Shown here piece by piece: positions 1-11,127 of a stretch of 64,000 bases of DNA (position 1 is its first letter; each line of letters opens with the position of its first letter). Position numbers and translations under genes: made by a program. Origin of the DNA: Pseudomonadota bacterium (GTDB taxonomy: Bacteria > Pseudomonadota > Gammaproteobacteria > Enterobacterales > Enterobacteriaceae); NCBI GenBank assembly GCA_018261615.1, contig JAGTSE010000002.1, positions 1 through 64,000 of the forward strand, given 5' to 3'. The notes below the pieces were generated by a model. That model worked only from the letters and a program-made list of their open reading frames with translations, ran no database searches and had not been told where the DNA came from.

Positions 1-39
1 CAGCACTGACGCTTTACGCTCAGGGGAAATTCGTTTCAT
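1..39 (-). CDS. Transposase-like protein, N-terminal 13 codons only (partial)
   Basis: An ATG at 39 is preceded by GGAG with a 6-base spacer, a good ribosome binding site. The visible peptide MKRISPERKASVL resembles the start of helix-turn-helix OrfA transposase proteins of IS3-type elements, from memory of the family. The rest of the gene is outside the window, so neither length nor intactness can be judged. Confidence 0.45.
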   Translation of the reverse strand, partial: MKRISPERKASVL

Positions 40-96
40 TTGTCACTCCGTTATCCTCAGAATTATTTTTCAGAGGGGGTGACAACTATCCTGACA
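1..96 (-). mobile_element. Edge of an IS-like element (partial)
   Basis: Read on the minus strand, a TG-starting end (TGTCAGGATAGTTGTCACCC, beginning at 96) is followed about 57 bases later by the start of a transposase-like gene running off the window. A TG...CA terminus and a short leader before OrfA are usual for IS3-family elements. The assignment rests on this layout and on the first 13 residues only. The other end and any target duplication lie outside the window. Confidence 0.45.
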
Positions 97-396
97 CTGG
101 GTGCTAAAGGCGCTTTTTTACATTGGTGGGTCCAAAATATTCAAACTTTTTACCCGATCCAGCCTGCAAAACTGTAATCCCTAAGATTTCCTTTAAAACA
201 GCATTAAAAACTCACCTGGCAGCAATCATAAAACATCAAAACTGTTTTCTTTTCAAGAAGTAAACCTGATAACTTTTATTCATAATTTATCCTTAATGTC
301 CGGATACGATGCTCACTTTGCGAACAACAGTGAATGCAGTTCAAGTCTTCACTGATTACGCCGATAACTCTATTTTAAGGCGAAAAGGAGATCTCA
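97..396. other. AT-rich intergenic region upstream of the flxA-like gene
   Basis: About 300 bases between the IS-like edge and the flxA-like gene. It is AT-rich compared with the flanking core genes and holds no reading frame with a convincing ribosome binding site. The only clear signal is the sigma-28 promoter at 341-367, with the AAGGAG of the flxA-like gene at 385-390. Confidence 0.5.
341..367 (+). promoter_or_regulatory. Sigma-28 (FliA) promoter of the flxA-like gene
   Basis: TCAAGTCT (341-348), 11 bases, GCCGATAA (360-367). Against the FliA consensus TAAAGTTT-N11-GCCGATAA this is 6/8 plus 8/8 with the exact spacing. It lies 30 bases before the ATG of a gene whose E. coli relative flxA is a known class 3 flagellar gene, which makes a chance match unlikely. 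Confidence 0.8.
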
Positions 397-735
397 ATGA
401 CCACCATAACAACATCAACTCCCTCAATACAAAGTAGTAGCACAGGCAGTTCGTCGGCCGGTAACGATACATCAGCGCAGATCAGCCGTATTACTCAGCA
501 GATCACTAAGCTGACGCAGCAGTTGAAAGACGTCGCTAACGGCAGCGGTTCGACTGAAGACAAAAAGAAACAGCAGGAGATAATTCAGGCCCAAATCCAG
601 CAACTGCAAGCGCAACTGGCACAACTACAGCGCAAACAAGCACAGGAATCTGAACAGAAGCAGACTCAGCAGCAAGGTAAAGCGGAAGGTGTGAATTCCC
701 CTTCTGACGATCATTCGATTGATATTTACGTCTGA
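397..735 (+). CDS. FlxA-like family protein
   Basis: A 112-residue, Gln/Ser/Thr-rich protein. A low-complexity start (about 1-28) is followed by a coiled-coil-like stretch (about 30-90) with the ITQQI-KLTQQL and [13 protein letters not shown] patterns of FlxA. FlxA is a late flagellar gene product of unknown biochemical role in E. coli. The start has AAGGAG 6 bases upstream and sits behind a near-consensus sigma-28 promoter, so expression should follow flagellar assembly. No signal peptide or membrane segment is visible. The 3' end overlaps yfeR by 10 bases in convergent orientation. E. coli has no such gene next to yfeR, so this is probably an accessory insertion. Confidence 0.75.
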   Translation: MTTITTSTPSIQSSSTGSSSAGNDTSAQISRITQQITKLTQQLKDVANGSGSTEDKKKQQEIIQAQIQQLQAQLAQLQRKQAQESEQKQTQQQGKAEGVNSPSDDHSIDIYV

Positions 736-1655
736 GTAAAGAGCGGATCGTCCTCACGGGCCCGGTTTAAACACCGGGCCTGTTCTTTTACCACTTCCCA
801 CAGCGCCTGCGCTGCCCCCGACAACGAACGGTTCTTCCGTCGCACCAGCATAATTTTTCGTTGCATCTCCGGCACCAGCCGTTTAACCGCAAGCTGGCTT
901 CCCTGCGGCAATGGCAATGCCAGCGCTGGAAAAATGCTGATACCAATCCCCGCTTCCACCATCGGAAACAGCGTCGCCGGATGACCAATCTCCTGAACAA
1001 TCGCGGTTTGCAGGGAAAAATGCTGTAACGCCGCATCAATTAACGCTCGGCTACCTGAAGCATAATCCTGTACCACCAGACGTGCGCCATCAAGTGCGGA
1101 CCAGTGAACAGCCGCAAGCTGCGCCCACGGATGATCGTTGCGGCAAAGCAGAAAAAAAGGTTCTTCCAGGATCTCTTCACTCTGAAGATCGCTCACCGGA
1201 CCGGGATCGATCACAATGCCAAAATCCACTTCCCCCTGACGAATACTCTCCAGCACCCATTGTTGTGGCCTGTCATGCAGCACAAAATCGATCTCCGGAT
1301 AGCGCTGATTACTGCTGGCGATGCACTGTGGGATCAGGTGCGCAGAAATGGTCTGGCTGGCGGCCACGCGTACGGTACCGGTTAGTTGCTGGCCGACGCG
1401 CCCGGCCTCGCGCAGCGTGCTGCTAAGCTCATCTAATAAGCGCTCCAGCCGCAAAGCCAGTTGCTGGCCCGCTTCGGTCAGCACCACTTCACGGGTGGTG
1501 CGATCGAGAAGACGCACGCCGGTTTGCAACTCCAGCTCTTTCACACTGTGGCTGACGGCAGACTGGCTCAGGCCAATGATGTCTCCTGCCCGGCTAAAAC
1601 TTTTGGCCTGCGCGACGGTGACAAAGACGCGTAACTGACGTAACGAATAATTCAT
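726..1655 (-). CDS. yfeR: LysR-family transcriptional regulator YfeR
   Basis: A 309-residue LysR-type regulator. The winged helix-turn-helix spans roughly residues 1-60 ([19 protein letters not shown], then [13 protein letters not shown]) and the effector-binding domain about 90-295. It is divergent from yfeH across 89 bases, the classic layout of a LysR regulator and its target transporter. In Salmonella YfeR has been linked to osmolarity-responsive genes including yfeH. The ATG has no clear Shine-Dalgarno. The last residues (about [16 protein letters not shown]) are encoded by DNA shared with the flxA-like gene's terminator and 3' end, so the C-terminus may differ from relatives. Confidence 0.9.
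   Translation of the reverse strand: MNYSLRQLRVFVTVAQAKSFSRAGDIIGLSQSAVSHSVKELELQTGVRLLDRTTREVVLTEAGQQLALRLERLLDELSSTLREAGRVGQQLTGTVRVAASQTISAHLIPQCIASSNQRYPEIDFVLHDRPQQWVLESIRQGEVDFGIVIDPGPVSDLQSEEILEEPFFLLCRNDHPWAQLAAVHWSALDGARLVVQDYASGSRALIDAALQHFSLQTAIVQEIGHPATLFPMVEAGIGISIFPALALPLPQGSQLAVKRLVPEMQRKIMLVRRKNRSLSGAAQALWEVVKEQARCLNRAREDDPLFTQT
759..789 (+). terminator. Intrinsic terminator of the flxA-like gene, inside yfeR
   Basis: GGCCCGGT (759-766), loop TTAAAC, ACCGGGCC (773-780), then TGTTCTTTT. An 8-bp perfect stem with a T-rich tail on the plus strand. It lies within the 3' coding end of yfeR, so that end of yfeR is also shaped by a terminator. Confidence 0.7.
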
Positions 1656-1662
1656 CTGATTA

Positions 1663-1672
1663 ATTCATGAAT
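1663..1672. promoter_or_regulatory. Candidate LysR operator between yfeR and yfeH
   Basis: ATTCATGAAT is a 10-bp perfect palindrome in the divergent yfeR-yfeH spacer, just upstream of the yfeR start, and contains the dyad symmetry expected of a LysR site. This is inferred from position and symmetry only. Confidence 0.35.
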
Positions 1673-1744
1673 GGATGCAATAAATCAATTTTATTTCTCA
1701 AAGAAGAAAAAGCACAATAGCGAAATCGACTTTCAGGAGTGCAC

Positions 1745-2731
1745 ATGAAACTTTTTCGAATCCTTGACCCTTTTACCCTCACTCTGGTGTGTACCGTTCT
1801 ACTGGCTTCTTTCTTTCCCGCGCGCGGCGGTTTTGTCCCTTTCTTTGAAGGGCTAACCACCGCCGCCATTGCGCTGCTGTTTTTTATGCATGGCGCGAAA
1901 CTCTCACGCGAAGCGATCATTGCGGGCGGTAGCCACTGGCGTTTGCATCTGTGGGTGATGTGTAGCACCTTTGTGCTTTTCCCGGTGCTCGGCGTGCTGT
2001 TTGTCTGGTGGTCGCCGGTAAATGTCAGCCAAGAGCTGTATACCGGTTTCCTCTATCTGTGCATTCTGCCCGCCACAGTGCAGTCAGCGATTGCCTTTAC
2101 CTCACTGGCGGGTGGTAACGTTGCTGCTGCCGTGTGTTCTGCATCGGCCTCCAGCCTGCTGGGGATCTTCCTCTCGCCGTTGCTGGTCGGCTTGCTGATG
2201 AATCTGCACGGCGCCGGGGGAAGCCTCGAACAAGTGGGCAAGATCATGCTGCAATTGCTGCTGCCGTTTGTGCTTGGTCACCTGTCGCGCCCGTGGACCG
2301 GCGCGTTTGTGGCGAAACATAAAAAATGGATTTCAAAAACCGACCAGACCTCGATTCTGCTGGTGGTTTACTCCGCGTTCAGCGAAGCAGTGGTGAACGG
2401 TATCTGGCATAAAGTGGGCGTCGGTTCACTGCTGTTTATCGTGGCCGCAAGCCTCGTACTGCTGGCGATTGTCATTATGGTGAACATTGTGGTGGCGCGG
2501 AAGTGCGGCTTTAACAAAGCGGATGAAATTACCATTGTGTTCTGCGGTTCGAAGAAGAGTCTCGCCAACGGTATCCCGATGGCGAACATTCTCTTTCCGA
2601 CTTCAGTGATTGGCATGATGGTGCTGCCGCTGATGATCTTCCACCAGATCCAACTGATGGTTTGCGCCATGCTGGCCCGCCGCTACAAACGTCAGGCGGA
2701 GCAGCAGGCGCAGGAAGCAGCAAAAGCCTAG
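1745..2731 (+). CDS. yfeH: Putative sodium-dependent transporter YfeH (bile acid symporter-like family)
   Basis: A 328-residue integral membrane protein with about ten hydrophobic segments, collinear with E. coli YfeH. The conserved EITIVFCGSKKSLANGIPMA segment (about 265-284) is typical of this SBF-like family. The substrate is unknown. The start was placed at 1745, where AGGAG sits 5 bases upstream; a GTG at 1739 lies on the Shine-Dalgarno itself. The gene is divergent from yfeR and likely controlled by it. Its TAG overlaps the ypeB stop codon by 4 bases in convergent orientation. Confidence 0.9.
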   Translation: MKLFRILDPFTLTLVCTVLLASFFPARGGFVPFFEGLTTAAIALLFFMHGAKLSREAIIAGGSHWRLHLWVMCSTFVLFPVLGVLFVWWSPVNVSQELYTGFLYLCILPATVQSAIAFTSLAGGNVAAAVCSASASSLLGIFLSPLLVGLLMNLHGAGGSLEQVGKIMLQLLLPFVLGHLSRPWTGAFVAKHKKWISKTDQTSILLVVYSAFSEAVVNGIWHKVGVGSLLFIVAASLVLLAIVIMVNIVVARKCGFNKADEITIVFCGSKKSLANGIPMANILFPTSVIGMMVLPLMIFHQIQLMVCAMLARRYKRQAEQQAQEAAKA

Positions 2732-2943
2732 CCGCGCTTCAGGGGCTGCACCAGATGGCTCAGCCCCTCGGTTTTGATAAGCAGGGTAATCTGCATCAAC
2801 TCCCCCAGTCGCCCGGCAGGAAACTCATCTTTCCGGGCAAACCACAGCAAATACTCTTCCGGCAAATCGATCAGCCGTCGCCCCTGGTATTTACCAAAGG
2901 GCATCACGGTGTTGGCGATGTCGACGAGCTGTTCTTTTTCCAT
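2728..2943 (-). CDS. ypeB: DUF3820 family protein YpeB
   Basis: A 71-residue cytoplasmic protein matching the short YpeB/DUF3820 family, with the characteristic MPFGKYQGRRLIDLPEEYL segment (about 14-32). The function is unknown; the segment resembles nucleic-acid-associated small domains, but I would not assign a role. Its ATG (2941-2943) abuts the ligA stop codon (2944-2946) with no gap, so it is translated from the ligA message, probably by coupling. Confidence 0.85.
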   Translation of the reverse strand: MEKEQLVDIANTVMPFGKYQGRRLIDLPEEYLLWFARKDEFPAGRLGELMQITLLIKTEGLSHLVQPLKRG

Positions 2944-4971
<2,028 letters not shown>

Positions 4972-4977
4972 TCAATG

Positions 4978-5004
4978 ATAAAAAACCCCCGACAGGCGGG
5001 GGTT
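4978..5004 (-). terminator. Terminator between zipA and ligA
   Basis: On the minus strand AACCCCCG, loop CCTGT, CGGGGGTT, then TTTTATC: a GC-rich 8-bp stem with a T tract just after the zipA stop. Ligase transcription would need read-through or its own promoter downstream. Confidence 0.8.
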
Positions 5005-5032
5005 CTGGAGTGGAATATTCTTGGTCAATCCA

Positions 5033-5998
5033 TTACGCGTTGGCGTCTTTAACCTCGCGAATACGATCCTGGTATTCACGCAATTTCTGCGGTGTCATCA
5101 TCCGACGCTGATCGTCAAGCACCACACCGCCCACTTCGTCGGCAATATGTTGCGCGGATTGTAACATCAGTTTGAAATTTTGCAGTTCGTCACCGTAAGA
5201 CGGCACCTGCATAAAGATCGTGACGCCAGGCGTGGCCAGCTCGCCCATTGTTTCAACATCAAACGTTCCCGGGTTAACCATATTGGCAAGGCTGAAGAGC
5301 GCCGGGCCGCTGCCGTCCGGGCTGAGATGACGATGGAAAATATTCATATCGCCAAATTTAAACCCGGCCTGCAAAATACTGTTCAGCAGCACTTCGCCGT
5401 TGAGCATGGTGCCATGATGTGCAGCGACGTTCATGATAATGACGGTTTCTTTGCGTTGCGGTTTTTCCTGCGGCGTTTCGATAACCGGTTCCGGTTCTGG
5501 CTGCGCCGCAGGTTGATGAACCGGCTGCTGATGATGAGGTTGCTGCGGTGCTACTGGCTGCGCGGTTGGGCGAACAGGCTGTTGCTCAAACGCCGGTGCC
5601 TGCACTTGCGGACGCTCTGGCTGCTGCGGCTGATTTCTGGGTTGCGGCACAGGATGCGGTGGCTCTTCGGGTTGAACCGGTGCAGACGGACGCGGCTGCG
5701 CCGACGCGTAAGGCGGCTGATATTGATGTTGGGGAGACTGACGCGACGCATCCTGCTCGTTACCCGATCTCGGCGCATGATTCACTTTGTGAACGCGAAC
5801 TTCACCTACGCCTTCGTCGTCATCGACATCCTCGTCATCCAACTCGTCGTCGTCACGTCGTGACTTCATGCGTTTTAATGGGCGATCGCGGAACATTGAG
5901 GAACGTTCTTTACGACTGGTCCAGAAACCGTGAACCAGTAAAGCGATTATGGCGATCGCGCCAACAATGATTAATATCAGACGCAAATCCTGCATCAT
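5033..5998 (-). CDS. zipA: Cell division protein ZipA
   Basis: A 321-residue bitopic inner-membrane protein that tethers FtsZ at the division site. The N-terminal anchor (about 5-25, [19 protein letters not shown]) is followed by a charged stretch (30-70, Asp/Glu/Arg rich), a Pro/Gln-rich linker (about 80-180) and the C-terminal FtsZ-binding domain (about 185-321, ending [21 protein letters not shown]). The start MMQDLRL at 5998 matches the E. coli start; an upstream in-frame alternative at 6049 would put 17 polar residues before the anchor. It is divergent from cysZ. The linker differs in length and repeats from E. coli, as is normal for this region. Confidence 0.95.
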   Translation of the reverse strand: MMQDLRLILIIVGAIAIIALLVHGFWTSRKERSSMFRDRPLKRMKSRRDDDELDDEDVDDDEGVGEVRVHKVNHAPRSGNEQDASRQSPQHQYQPPYASAQPRPSAPVQPEEPPHPVPQPRNQPQQPERPQVQAPAFEQQPVRPTAQPVAPQQPHHQQPVHQPAAQPEPEPVIETPQEKPQRKETVIIMNVAAHHGTMLNGEVLLNSILQAGFKFGDMNIFHRHLSPDGSGPALFSLANMVNPGTFDVETMGELATPGVTIFMQVPSYGDELQNFKLMLQSAQHIADEVGGVVLDDQRRMMTPQKLREYQDRIREVKDANA

Positions 5999-6224
5999 TA
6001 TATTCTCTGTTGTTCTAACACCTTGCCACCACGGCAAACATTTACTCACTAAGAGTATTTGCCGATTACGTCAAGTGCAAGTGTGCTCGTGGGTTTCACC
6101 GCATAAAGATGAACTAAATTGTGTTTTTTGCTGTTTTTTCGAACATTCTGAACGGGTTTCGCCGCCCGGATGAATATTATAAGCTGCCGTTCGAGGATCA
6201 TCACTAAAGGAGTATAGCCAGATT

Positions 6225-6986
6225 ATGGTTTCATCGTCCCGGGGTACTGCACGCAGCGGCCTCTTTTATTTTATCCAGGGCTGGAAACTGGTCACGCTGC
6301 CAGGCGTTCGTCGCTTTGTCATTTTGCCATTGCTGGTCAATATTGTGTTGATGGGCGGCGCTTTCTGGTGGCTGTTTTCCCGTCTTGACGCCTGGATCCC
6401 TTCATTAATGAGTCATGTGCCCAACTGGTTACAGTGGTTGAGCTATCTATTATGGCCGATCGTGGTGATCTCCATTTTGTTGGTATTTGGTTACTTTTTC
6501 TCTACGCTGGCCAACTGGATTGCGGCGCCGTTTAACGGCCTGCTCGCCGAACAGTTGGAAGCGCGTTTAACGGGCGCAACGCCAGCGGATATCGGCGTTT
6601 TTGGTGTACTGAAAGATGTACCGCGGATTATGAAGCGCGAATGGCAAAAGCTGGCCTGGTATCTGCCGCGCGCACTTCTCTTGCTGATCCTCTACTTTAT
6701 CCCCGGCATCGGGCAAACCGTGGCGCCGGTATTATGGTTCCTCTTCAGCGCGTGGATGCTATCGATTCAGTACTGCGATTACCCGTTCGATAACCATAAA
6801 GTCCCGTTCAAGGCGATGCGCGTTGCCCTGCGTGAACGCAAAATCATCAATATGCAATTTGGCGCATTGACCAGCTTATTCACGATGATCCCCATACTTA
6901 ACCTGGTGGTAATGCCCGTGGCCGTGTGTGGCGCGACAGCGATGTGGGTCGATTGTTATCGCGAAAAACACGCTGCCTGGCGCTGA
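6225..6986 (+). CDS. cysZ: Sulfate transporter CysZ
   Basis: A 253-residue inner-membrane protein, the same length as E. coli CysZ, which mediates sulfate uptake for cysteine synthesis. Hydrophobic segments lie at about 28-55, 68-95, 145-180 and 205-240; the motifs [19 protein letters not shown] and [13 protein letters not shown] are typical. AAAGGAG stands 12 bases before the ATG, a rather long spacer. It is followed by cysK on the same strand with about 145 bases between, a conserved pairing of sulfate uptake and sulfide fixation. Confidence 0.95.
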   Translation: MVSSSRGTARSGLFYFIQGWKLVTLPGVRRFVILPLLVNIVLMGGAFWWLFSRLDAWIPSLMSHVPNWLQWLSYLLWPIVVISILLVFGYFFSTLANWIAAPFNGLLAEQLEARLTGATPADIGVFGVLKDVPRIMKREWQKLAWYLPRALLLLILYFIPGIGQTVAPVLWFLFSAWMLSIQYCDYPFDNHKVPFKAMRVALRERKIINMQFGALTSLFTMIPILNLVVMPVAVCGATAMWVDCYREKHAAWR

Positions 6987-6999
6987 GGAATTATTCCGT

Positions 7000-7131
7000 T
7001 TCTTATTCCATACTGGTAACCATTATTTCACCTCAGCATATAGATATGCGATTTCTTTACTTCCCCATCACGGGTAAGTGCGTATGCTGATGTGGTTCCC
7101 AAATTTCATACAGTTAAGGACAGGACAGGCT
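7000..7131 (+). promoter_or_regulatory. cysK upstream control region (CysB-type, inferred)
   Basis: The AT-rich spacer between cysZ and cysK carries a -10-like TATGCT at 7083-7088 and AAGGA at 7116-7120. In E. coli cysK is activated by CysB with acetylserine. The CysB consensus is too degenerate to place a site by eye, so regulation is inferred from the gene identity. Confidence 0.35.
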
Positions 7132-8100
7132 ATGAGTAAGATTTTTGAAGACAACTCGTTGACGATTGGTCATACGCCGCTGGTTCGACTGAACCGCATC
7201 GGTAACGGACGTATCCTGGCGAAGGTCGAATCCCGCAACCCGAGCTTCAGCGTAAAATGCCGTATCGGTGCCAATATGATTTGGGATGCCGAAAAACGCG
7301 GCGTACTGAAACCGGGCGTCGAGTTGGTTGAACCAACCAGCGGTAACACCGGTATCGCTCTGGCGTACGTTGCCGCCGCTCGCGGCTACAAACTGACGCT
7401 GACCATGCCAGAAACTATGAGTATCGAACGCCGTAAACTGCTGAAAGCGCTGGGCGCGAACCTGGTTCTGACTGAAGGCGCAAAAGGCATGAAAGGCGCG
7501 ATTCAGAAAGCAGAAGAAATTGTCGCCAGCGATCCAGCGAAATATCTGCTGCTTCAGCAGTTCAGCAACCCGGCAAACCCGGAAATTCACGAAAAAACTA
7601 CCGGCCCGGAAATCTGGGAAGATACCGACGGTCATGTGGATGTTTTCATCTCCGGCGTGGGTACCGGCGGTACGCTGACAGGCGTGACGCGCTTTATTAA
7701 AAATACCAAAGGGAAAACCGATCTGATTGCGGTTGCAGTTGAACCAACCGACTCTCCGGTTATCTCTCAGGCGCTGGCAGGCGAAGAGCTGAAGCCAGGT
7801 CCACATAAAATTCAGGGTATTGGTGCCGGTTTTATCCCTGGCAACCTGGATCTGAAGCTGATCGATAAAGTGGTTAAAATCACCAACGAAGAGGCGATCA
7901 GCACTGCGCGTCGTCTGATGGATGAAGAAGGTATTCTGGCAGGCATCTCTTCCGGCGCAGCCGTTGCCGCAGCGCTGAAGTTGCAGGAAGACGAATCCTT
8001 TACCAATAAAAATATTGTGGTTATCCTTCCCTCTTCAGGTGAGCGTTATTTGAGCACAGCTTTGTTTGCCGATCTTTTCACTGAAAAAGAGTTGCAATAG
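7132..8100 (+). CDS. cysK: Cysteine synthase A (O-acetylserine sulfhydrylase A)
   Basis: A 322-residue PLP-dependent enzyme making cysteine from O-acetylserine and sulfide. The cofactor lysine is Lys42 in the motif [11 protein letters not shown]; the substrate loop [10 protein letters not shown] (about 69-78) and phosphate-binding [10 protein letters not shown] (about 177-186) are intact. The start was set at MSKIFEDN (7132), as in E. coli; an upstream in-frame extension from 7078 runs through the promoter region. The C-terminus ends one residue short of the E. coli enzyme, near the tail used for contacts in the family. A strong terminator follows. Confidence 0.97.
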   Translation: MSKIFEDNSLTIGHTPLVRLNRIGNGRILAKVESRNPSFSVKCRIGANMIWDAEKRGVLKPGVELVEPTSGNTGIALAYVAAARGYKLTLTMPETMSIERRKLLKALGANLVLTEGAKGMKGAIQKAEEIVASDPAKYLLLQQFSNPANPEIHEKTTGPEIWEDTDGHVDVFISGVGTGGTLTGVTRFIKNTKGKTDLIAVAVEPTDSPVISQALAGEELKPGPHKIQGIGAGFIPGNLDLKLIDKVVKITNEEAISTARRLMDEEGILAGISSGAAVAAALKLQEDESFTNKNIVVILPSSGERYLSTALFADLFTEKELQ

Positions 8101-8125
8101 TGATGCCAGATTGTAAATAAAGCGC

Positions 8126-8153
8126 AAAAAAGCACCCATCGAGGTGCTTTTTT
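8126..8153 (+). terminator. cysK terminator
   Basis: GCACC (8132-8136), loop CATCGA, GGTGC (8143-8147) flanked by A6 before and T6 after: a textbook intrinsic terminator 30 bases after the cysK stop. Confidence 0.85.
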
Positions 8154-8267
8154 GTGGCGCATATCAAATTTTCACCCCTCCTGGCATTGCTTGAAAACTC
8201 CTGGTCTGGTATTTAACCAGCACATTTATTTTGAAGCGCGAAATTAATCGAAGTGAGATTTCAGCCG

Positions 8268-8281
8268 GCTGAATCGATTTT
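8268..8281 (+). promoter_or_regulatory. Cra (FruR) box of the ptsHI-crr operon
   Basis: GCTGAATCGATTTT fits the Cra consensus RSTGAAWCSNTHHW at all positions, and lies just upstream of the P0-type promoter, as in E. coli ptsH. Confidence 0.7.
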
Positions 8282-8286
8282 ATGAT

Positions 8287-8316
8287 TTGGTTCAATTCTG
8301 GCTTTCACGGCATAAT
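8287..8316 (+). promoter_or_regulatory. ptsH P0-type promoter
   Basis: A -10 CATAAT at 8311-8316 with a weak TTGGTT at 8287-8292 (18-base spacer). The surrounding GGTTCAATTCT...GGCATAATGTTTAATGAC text is nearly the E. coli ptsH P0 region. It gives a leader of about 160 bases before ptsH. Confidence 0.6.
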
Positions 8317-8418
8317 GTTTAATGACGAGCGAAACGTTAACGGCCAGAAGTGCCCACGCCGGATAGCACAGGTGAACTTCTGCACCTTTTCCCGTTGCGT
8401 CAGCGCTAACAATACAGG

Positions 8419-8448
8419 CTAAAGTCAAGCCTCCAGGCTAGACTTTAG
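8419..8448 (+). other. Large hairpin in the ptsH leader
   Basis: CTAAAGTC (8419-8426) pairs with GACTTTAG (8441-8448), and inside it AGCCT (8428-8432) pairs with AGGCT (8435-8439), interrupted by one A/A mismatch. It sits 37 bases before the ptsH ATG with no T tract, so it is more likely a structural or regulatory leader element than a terminator. The outer stem is also found in E. coli as I recall the sequence. Confidence 0.6.
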
Positions 8449-8484
8449 TTCCACAACACTAAACCTATAAGTTGGGGAAATACA

Positions 8485-8742
8485 ATGTTCCAGCAAGAAG
8501 TAACTATTACCGCTCCGAACGGTCTGCATACCCGCCCTGCTGCTCAGTTTGTTAAAGAAGCAAAAAGCTTCTCTTCTGAAATCACTGTAACTTCCAACGG
8601 CAAAAGCGCCAGCGCGAAAAGCCTGTTCAAACTGCAAACTCTGGGCCTGACTCAAGGTACTGTTGTGACGTTGACCGCCGAAGGCGAAGACGAGCAAAAA
8701 GCAGTAGAACATCTGGTTAAGCTGATGGCAGAACTCGAGTAA
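8485..8742 (+). CDS. ptsH: Phosphocarrier protein HPr
   Basis: An 85-residue HPr, the same length as in E. coli. The phosphorylated His15 is in [11 protein letters not shown], and the regulatory-site Ser46 is in SAKSLFKLQ. HPr takes the phosphate from enzyme I (PtsI) and passes it to sugar-specific EIIA proteins such as Crr. Start choice is supported by GGGGAAATACA before the ATG. It is the first gene of ptsH-ptsI-crr, 50 bases ahead of ptsI. Confidence 0.98.
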   Translation: MFQQEVTITAPNGLHTRPAAQFVKEAKSFSSEITVTSNGKSASAKSLFKLQTLGLTQGTVVTLTAEGEDEQKAVEHLVKLMAELE

Positions 8743-8792
8743 GTTTTACTTACCAGTTCTTTTCAAGATCAGTCACAAGTAAAGGTAGGGTT

Positions 8793-10520
8793 ATGATTTC
8801 AGGCATTTTAGCATCCCCGGGTATCGCTTTTGGCAAAGCATTGCTGCTGAAAGAAGACGAAATAGTCATCGACCGGAAGAAAGTTTCTGCCGACAAGGTT
8901 GACCAGGAAATTGAGCGTTTTCTGAGCGGCCGTGCCAAGGCATCGGCGCAGCTTGAAGCGATCAAAACGAAAGCGGGTGAAACTTTTGGTGAAGAAAAAG
9001 AAGCCATCTTCGAAGGGCACATCATGCTGCTGGAAGATGAGGAGCTGGAGCAGGAAATCATAGCCCTGATTAAAGATAAGAGCATGACTGCCGACGCTGC
9101 GGCGCATGAAGTTATCGAAGGTCAGGCTACTGCCCTGGAAGAGCTGGATGACGAATACCTGAAAGAGCGCGCGGCTGACGTGCGCGATATCGGTAAACGT
9201 CTGCTGCGCAATATTCTGGGCATGCCGATCATTGATCTGAGCGCGATTCAGGAAGAAGTTATTCTGGTTGCAGCAGATCTGACCCCGTCAGAAACTGCTC
9301 AGTTGAACCTGAAAAAAGTGCTTGGTTTTATCACCGATATCGGTGGCCGCACTTCTCACACTTCTATCATGGCGCGTTCTCTTGAGCTGCCTGCAATTGT
9401 GGGCACCGGTAGCGTCACCACGCAGGTGAAAAATGGCGACTATCTGATCCTCGATGCGGTTAACAACAAAGTGTACGTTAACCCGAGCGACGAAGAGATC
9501 GAAACCCTGCGTGCTGCGCAAGCTCAGGTTGCTGCAGAAAAAGCCGAACTGGCAAAACTGAAAGACCTGCCGGCAATCACCCTTGATGGCCATCAGGTTG
9601 AAGTCTGTGCCAACATCGGTACTGTTCGCGATGTCGCGGGCGCAGAGCGCAATGGCGCTGAAGGTGTTGGTCTGTACCGTACCGAATTCCTGTTCATGGA
9701 CCGCGACGCGCTGCCGACCGAAGAAGAGCAGTTCGAAGCCTACAAAGCGGTAGCTGAAGCCTGTGGCTCTCAGGCCGTAATTGTACGTACCATGGACATT
9801 GGCGGCGATAAAGAGCTGCCGTACATGAATTTCCCGAAAGAAGAGAACCCGTTCCTCGGCTGGCGTGCCGTGCGTATCGCAATGGATCGCAAAGAGATCC
9901 TGCGCGATCAGGTTCGTGCTATTCTGCGCGCTTCTGCTTTCGGCAAACTGCGCATTATGTTCCCGATGATCATCTCTGTTGAAGAAGTGCGCGCACTGAA
10001 AAAAGAGATTGAAATCTACAAACAGGAACTCCGTCAAGAAGGTAAATCATTTGACGAAAGCATTGAGGTTGGCGTGATGGTGGAAACTCCAGCCGCTGCG
10101 ACTATTGCTCGTCATCTGGCCAAAGAAGTTGATTTCTTTAGTATCGGTACCAATGATTTAACGCAGTACACCCTGGCAGTTGACCGTGGTAATGATATGA
10201 TCTCGCATCTTTACCAGCCGATGTCACCGTCAGTACTCACCCTGATCAAGCAAGTTATTGATGCTTCTCATGCAGAAGGCAAATGGACTGGCATGTGTGG
10301 TGAGCTTGCTGGCGATGAACGTGCTACACTTCTGTTGCTGGGGATGGGTCTGGATGAATTCAGTATGAGTGCCATTTCTATCCCGCGCATTAAGAAGATT
10401 ATCCGTAACACAAACTTCGAAGATGCGAAGGTGTTAGCAGAGCAAGCTCTTGCTCAACCGACAACGGACGAGTTAATGATGCTGGTTAACAAGTTCATTG
10501 AAGAAAAAACAATCTGCTAA
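8793..10520 (+). CDS. ptsI: PTS enzyme I (phosphoenolpyruvate-protein phosphotransferase)
   Basis: A 575-residue cytoplasmic enzyme that autophosphorylates from PEP and donates to HPr. The active-site His189 is in [13 protein letters not shown]; the PEP-binding C-terminal barrel carries [12 protein letters not shown] (about 294-305), the metal-binding MVETPAAA (about 430) and the catalytic-cysteine motif GMCGELAGD (about 500). The HPr-binding helical domain occupies about 30-140. Length equals E. coli PtsI. It lies in the ptsHI-crr operon. Confidence 0.98.
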   Translation: MISGILASPGIAFGKALLLKEDEIVIDRKKVSADKVDQEIERFLSGRAKASAQLEAIKTKAGETFGEEKEAIFEGHIMLLEDEELEQEIIALIKDKSMTADAAAHEVIEGQATALEELDDEYLKERAADVRDIGKRLLRNILGMPIIDLSAIQEEVILVAADLTPSETAQLNLKKVLGFITDIGGRTSHTSIMARSLELPAIVGTGSVTTQVKNGDYLILDAVNNKVYVNPSDEEIETLRAAQAQVAAEKAELAKLKDLPAITLDGHQVEVCANIGTVRDVAGAERNGAEGVGLYRTEFLFMDRDALPTEEEQFEAYKAVAEACGSQAVIVRTMDIGGDKELPYMNFPKEENPFLGWRAVRIAMDRKEILRDQVRAILRASAFGKLRIMFPMIISVEEVRALKKEIEIYKQELRQEGKSFDESIEVGVMVETPAAATIARHLAKEVDFFSIGTNDLTQYTLAVDRGNDMISHLYQPMSPSVLTLIKQVIDASHAEGKWTGMCGELAGDERATLLLLGMGLDEFSMSAISIPRIKKIIRNTNFEDAKVLAEQALAQPTTDELMMLVNKFIEEKTIC

Positions 10521-10560
10521 TCCACGAGATGCGGCCCAAATTACTGCTTAGGAGAAGATC

Positions 10561-11070
10561 ATGGGTTTGTTCGATAAACTGAAATCTCTGGTTTCTGATG
10601 ATAAAAAAGACACAGGAACCATTGAGATTGTTGCCCCGCTTTCCGGCGAGATCGTCAATATTGAAGATGTACCGGATGTGGTGTTCGCTGAAAAAATCGT
10701 TGGTGATGGCATCGCTATCAAACCGACCGGCAATAAAATGGTTGCTCCGGTTGATGGTACTATCGGCAAAATCTTTGAAACCAACCATGCCTTCTCTATC
10801 GAATCCGATAGCGGCATCGAACTGTTCGTTCACTTCGGTATTGACACCGTTGAACTGAAAGGCGAAGGCTTCAAACGTATCGCGGAAGAAGGCCAGCGCG
10901 TGAAAGTTGGCGACCCGGTAATCGAATTTGATCTGCCGCTGCTGGAAGAGAAAGCCAAGTCTACTTTGACTCCGGTTGTTATCTCCAACATGGACGAAAT
11001 CAAAGAGCTGATTAAACTTTCTGGTAGCGTCACCGTGGGCGAAACCCCGGTTATCCGCATCAAAAAATAA
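10561..11070 (+). CDS. crr: PTS glucose-specific EIIA component (EIIA-Glc)
   Basis: A 169-residue cytoplasmic EIIA. The phosphorylatable His91 (ELFVHFGID) and assisting His76 (TNHAFSI) are both present. It passes phosphate to the glucose EIICB, activates adenylate cyclase when phosphorylated and blocks non-PTS permeases when not (inducer exclusion). TTAGGAG precedes the ATG by 8 bases. It is the last gene of ptsHI-crr and is closed by a terminator shared with the convergent pdxK. Confidence 0.98.
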   Translation: MGLFDKLKSLVSDDKKDTGTIEIVAPLSGEIVNIEDVPDVVFAEKIVGDGIAIKPTGNKMVAPVDGTIGKIFETNHAFSIESDSGIELFVHFGIDTVELKGEGFKRIAEEGQRVKVGDPVIEFDLPLLEEKAKSTLTPVVISNMDEIKELIKLSGSVTVGETPVIRIKK

Positions 11071-11097
11071 GCTCAACGCATACTCAATGTATAAAAG

Positions 11098-11124
11098 AAT
11101 GGCGCCTGCGGGCGCCATTTTTAT
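11098..11124. terminator. Bidirectional terminator between crr and pdxK
   Basis: AATGGCGCC (11098-11106), loop TGCG, GGCGCCATT (11111-11119), followed by TTTTATT on the plus strand and preceded by A-rich sequence that gives T-rich RNA on the minus strand. Confidence 0.85.
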
Positions 11125-11127
11125 TGG

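Noticed and set aside
5480..5800. Repeat-like Pro/Gln codons in zipA suggesting a tandem repeat
   Set aside because: This is the normal low-complexity linker of ZipA, not a DNA repeat with regular period.
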